Source of the DNA: Polyangiaceae bacterium
Lineage (GTDB): Bacteria; Myxococcota_A; Polyangia; Polyangiales; Polyangiaceae
DNA: 64,000 nucleotides
Assembly: GCA_016715885.1 (NCBI GenBank)
Contig: JADJXL010000025.1
Location: 186,001 to 250,000 of the forward strand
Direction of reading: 5' to 3'
Below, one piece after another: positions 61,507 through 64,000 of the stretch (the first letter of the stretch is position 1; each line of letters starts with the position of its first letter). The notes under the pieces are model-generated. The model had not been told where the DNA came from. It did not search any database and saw only the letters and a program-made list of their open reading frames with translations. The position numbers and the translations under genes were made by a program.

Positions 61507-64000
61507 TCACCGCTTGCCGCACGTAAACGCCCACCGTCTGCCGGTCATGCGTTCAGTAGCCGAAAGCGTAACGGTGCCGGTGGGTTTGTCCGTAGATGAT
61601 TTGGCGTCCTTGTCAGGGACGAACGCTCCATCGATTCGTGCCGCCATCGCCTCGACGCAAACCGCACCGGGATCCATTCGCAAGCGAAATTCAATGGTAT
61701 CCAGCACCGCCCGGCCAGACGTGAGCTGCACGTTGGGATTCATGTCGAGCCCCGTGTCCAAGAGCCAGCCATCTTGCCCTTCGGCACAACGCGGTGGCAA
61801 TTGCCCGGCCAAATCTCGCTTTCCAAGCAAAATGGGTTCCCCAAGCTCGCCCGTGTCGGGATCGATTGGCAGGACGAACATGCCCCCCGATCGTTCGCCC
61901 GGTGCTGCCAGCGCAGTAAAGAGGAGCCCGATGCCATTGCCAATGGCTCGCCGCACGATCCTCGGGGCTTCCGCATTCGTGTGCGACGAATAACGCGACC
62001 CGGGAGCTGCCACCGGACGATGATAAAGAGCCAATCGGCGAATCACGCCCAAATCGGCTCGGTAAACGGCAACCGTATCCGAGGAAGGCCCGGGCGTGAC
62101 GAAAAACCAGCTTTCACCCACGCGCACGGCACCGTGCGGATAAGGGCGCGGTGCGACCGCAGTGCGTCCCACAACGTCGCGCAAATGCAGCGCCGGCTGC
62201 CCTTCGCTCGCAGCAAAATGCGAACACGCCCCGCCTTTGCAAAGCGTCACGAGAGCGTGGCGCCCGGATGCATCCAAATACGAGCCCCACGTAACAATCG
62301 GATACGAACCAATGCCCATCGCATCCATCGTCGCCACTTCGTCGGCCCATGGCGGCGGCGCTATGCCCGTCGACCTCATTCCGCCGAGAGGATCGAACCT
62401 GTCGTCGAATCGAATGATGAAATGCCCGAGTCGCGCCCAATCCGCGCCTTTTTTACCCCACGCATAGGCGCGCATCGATACGAGATCGTACGGAACGCCA
62501 TTGTCAATCCCAACCTCGTCGGCCCCGAGCGTCGGTGGAGGAGAATTACGAAATGACTGCCAAGGCGATCGCGGCGCGACGGTCGGTGGTAACGGGAATC
62601 GGCCAAAGGGCCCCGATGGGTATCGTGGCATCGCCACGACGGGCGCCGGAGCAGGCTTCACGGGTTTGTCCGGTAATGGCTCCGTGACGGCCTTGCCCAT
62701 GGGCGAGCAGCGCAAATTGACCGTGGGAGATACCGTGGAAGGAACATACATCGATGGAGGCGTCGGGGCGGGCGTGAGGTCTCCGGCCGTCGCGGGTTTG
62801 CCCCAACCAACCCGTACCCAACCTCCAAGCACGCAGCCCAAAGGCCCACATGCTCGCGTGTCGGCATCGCCCGGCGATATGTCGTGCTCGGGCATGTCGA
62901 ATACTTTCCAGCTCACGCCACCGTCGGTCGATTCCGCAGCTCGCCCACCCTCCCCTTGCGACAATGCGAACCGGCCGGACATGATGACGCCATTTTCATT
63001 GTTTCTGGGCTCGCCGGCCTTCACTTTGCCGTCGATCGCGACGCGCACGCCAATGACGGGGCCGCCCGCTTCCACCCATCCGCCAATCACCCCAGCTTCG
63101 CGCTCCTCGAAACCTTCGAGCCACATGCCGCGCCGAAGCTCACGCACGACCGATCGCGGTTTCGTCGGAAGTGACAGCGCACTGGTCGCCACCTTCGAGC
63201 CGTCCACGACCGTGATTTGTCCCGTCCCGCCATTGCGCGGCGGCACGAGAATCGCCACGCGTCCGTCGCCGAGCGCTACGACACGTTCGACACCGAGGTC
63301 CCCCTTGACTCGAACTTCGCGCGTGTTTCCAAGGGCCGAGCGCACGCAATACACGCGCATGCCGTCGTCGTCCTCGGGCCCTTCCCCGCAAGGACCTCGA
63401 ATGACGAGCGCTCCGTTGCCGCTCGCCGAGACAAACCTCGGCCCGCGAAACGAAAGCACCTTGTGCATCGAAAGGGGCGGGTCGAACGCATAGACGTTCG
63501 TCGCCCCGTCGTGTTCGCCGCAGACGAATCCGAACGAAGCTCCAAGGCGCACGCCGTGACACGTTGCATCTCGTTCGGGAAACGCCGACGTGGACATTTC
63601 GACAATCGCGCCCGTGCGCAGCGATATGCGGGCAAGCGCGCCGGACCTCGCCACGACCGCAGTCTCGTTCGAGTCGGGGTAACCGTCTTCGACCGCAGCG
63701 CGCAAAGGGCGCTTTCCAAAGGGCCCGCGCGGCGTGGGGAGCTTCGTGTCGACGCCTTCGTCGGTCTCGACCGCGGCATGGCCTCGGAACGTCAAGTTGC
63801 CACGCGCATCGAGCACGTATCTGCCTTTGGCAGCGTAGATGGTCGGGTCACCGTCGACGACAGTAATTGCCGTGGGCTTCTCGGAAAGGCCAAGCGGACG
63901 CCATGTCGCTCCCGCGTCGAACGTCGCGAGCACGCCGCGCATGTCGACATCGACGACGCCGCGAAAGCCGTCGGCAAAAGCCAAAGCACCGTACGCCGCA
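61507..64000 (-). CDS. BNR-repeat protein, 5' end outside the window
   Basis: The frame is open to the last base of the window (reading through LAFADGFRGVVDVDMRGV), so the start lies beyond it. BNR-type repeats are visible (TFDAGATWRPLG, STDGGVSWKVF), with other propeller-like strands of the kind VYRADLGVIRRLALY and YPIVTWGSYLDASGRHALVT. A Pro-rich stretch occurs near the middle. The overall character is a multi-blade beta-propeller protein, probably secreted or surface exposed. No sialidase catalytic set is seen, so enzyme activity is not claimed. Two 9-mer copies are at 61583 and 62663. Confidence 0.82.
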   Translation of the reverse strand, partial: AAYGALAFADGFRGVVDVDMRGVLATFDAGATWRPLGLSEKPTAITVVDGDPTIYAAKGRYVLDARGNLTFRGHAAVETDEGVDTKLPTPRGPFGKRPLRAAVEDGYPDSNETAVVARSGALARISLRTGAIVEMSTSAFPERDATCHGVRLGASFGFVCGEHDGATNVYAFDPPLSMHKVLSFRGPRFVSASGNGALVIRGPCGEGPEDDDGMRVYCVRSALGNTREVRVKGDLGVERVVALGDGRVAILVPPRNGGTGQITVVDGSKVATSALSLPTKPRSVVRELRRGMWLEGFEEREAGVIGGWVEAGGPVIGVRVAIDGKVKAGEPRNNENGVIMSGRFALSQGEGGRAAESTDGGVSWKVFDMPEHDISPGDADTRACGPLGCVLGGWVRVGWGKPATAGDLTPAPTPPSMYVPSTVSPTVNLRCSPMGKAVTEPLPDKPVKPAPAPVVAMPRYPSGPFGRFPLPPTVAPRSPWQSFRNSPPPTLGADEVGIDNGVPYDLVSMRAYAWGKKGADWARLGHFIIRFDDRFDPLGGMRSTGIAPPPWADEVATMDAMGIGSYPIVTWGSYLDASGRHALVTLCKGGACSHFAASEGQPALHLRDVVGRTAVAPRPYPHGAVRVGESWFFVTPGPSSDTVAVYRADLGVIRRLALYHRPVAAPGSRYSSHTNAEAPRIVRRAIGNGIGLLFTALAAPGERSGGMFVLPIDPDTGELGEPILLGKRDLAGQLPPRCAEGQDGWLLDTGLDMNPNVQLTSGRAVLDTIEFRLRMDPGAVCVEAMAARIDGAFVPDKDAKSSTDKPTGTVTLSATERMTGRRWAFTCGKR

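Noticed and set aside
1196..62671. The 9-mer as a transcription terminator or promoter element
   Set aside because: All copies but one lie inside genes, in both orientations, without stems or T-runs.

Overview
The window looks like chromosome of a myxobacterium (Myxococcota, most likely the Polyangia/Sorangium side). The pointers are high GC, four Hanks-type Ser/Thr kinases in the first 25.5 kb, many Gly/Ser- or Asp-rich lipoproteins, a MYXO-CTERM sorting signal on a subtilase-like protein, and a TRAP transporter with a TatT component. No rRNA, tRNA, CRISPR array, prophage or insertion sequence was recognised.

Layout. 1-4.0 kb: TRAP transporter (partial TatT; DctM and DctQ on the minus strand), with a large inverted repeat between the convergent genes. 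4.2-8.9 kb: two membrane-anchored kinases flanking a TPR/membrane protein. 9.0-16.4 kb (minus strand): the translation/transcription operon rimP-nusA-ylxR/ylxQ-infB-ylxP-rbfA, with YlxR and an L7Ae-like YlxQ domain fused. 16.5-22.0 kb (minus strand): a probable four-gene unit (kinase-FHA-degenerate GGDEF protein, small membrane-anchored protein, BamA-like barrel, SerA-like dehydrogenase) ending at a clear intrinsic terminator. 22.3-28.3 kb: a lipoprotein, a PEGA-domain kinase, and a TonB-dependent receptor with an N-terminal TPR and a 15-bp minisatellite linker. 28.3-35.7 kb: selA, a subtilase/FG-GAP protein, a lipase-like hydrolase, a family 5 uracil-DNA glycosylase and a CGFS glutaredoxin. 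36-47 kb: lipoproteins, a motif-poor P1B-type ATPase, an esterase whose two halves are in swapped order, TrmO, and a lipoprotein methyltransferase with a Cys/His-rich metal-binding segment. 47.2-53.2 kb: an orphan type VI secretion vgrG island (VgrG, acidic protein, unknown protein, GH39-like glycosidase, and a DUF2169-associated-like protein on the minus strand) with a decayed MazE-type antitoxin at its edge. 53.4-64 kb: DUF1801 protein, P2-type cation ATPase, PEP carboxylase, NMT1-like binding protein, LolA-fold protein and a partial BNR-repeat protein.

The most striking signal is not a gene. The non-palindromic 9-mer GGTTTGTCC (or GGACAAACC) occurs 28 times by eye, where about 0.5 is expected from composition. 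It lies in both orientations and in all reading frames inside unrelated genes. This density resembles DNA-uptake or other chromosome-architecture motifs. Other leads are the probable T6SS glycosidase effector with G-tracts at the vgrG 3' end, the kinase-FHA-dead-GGDEF fusion, the permuted esterase, the mazE remnant and a 26-bp perfect palindrome.
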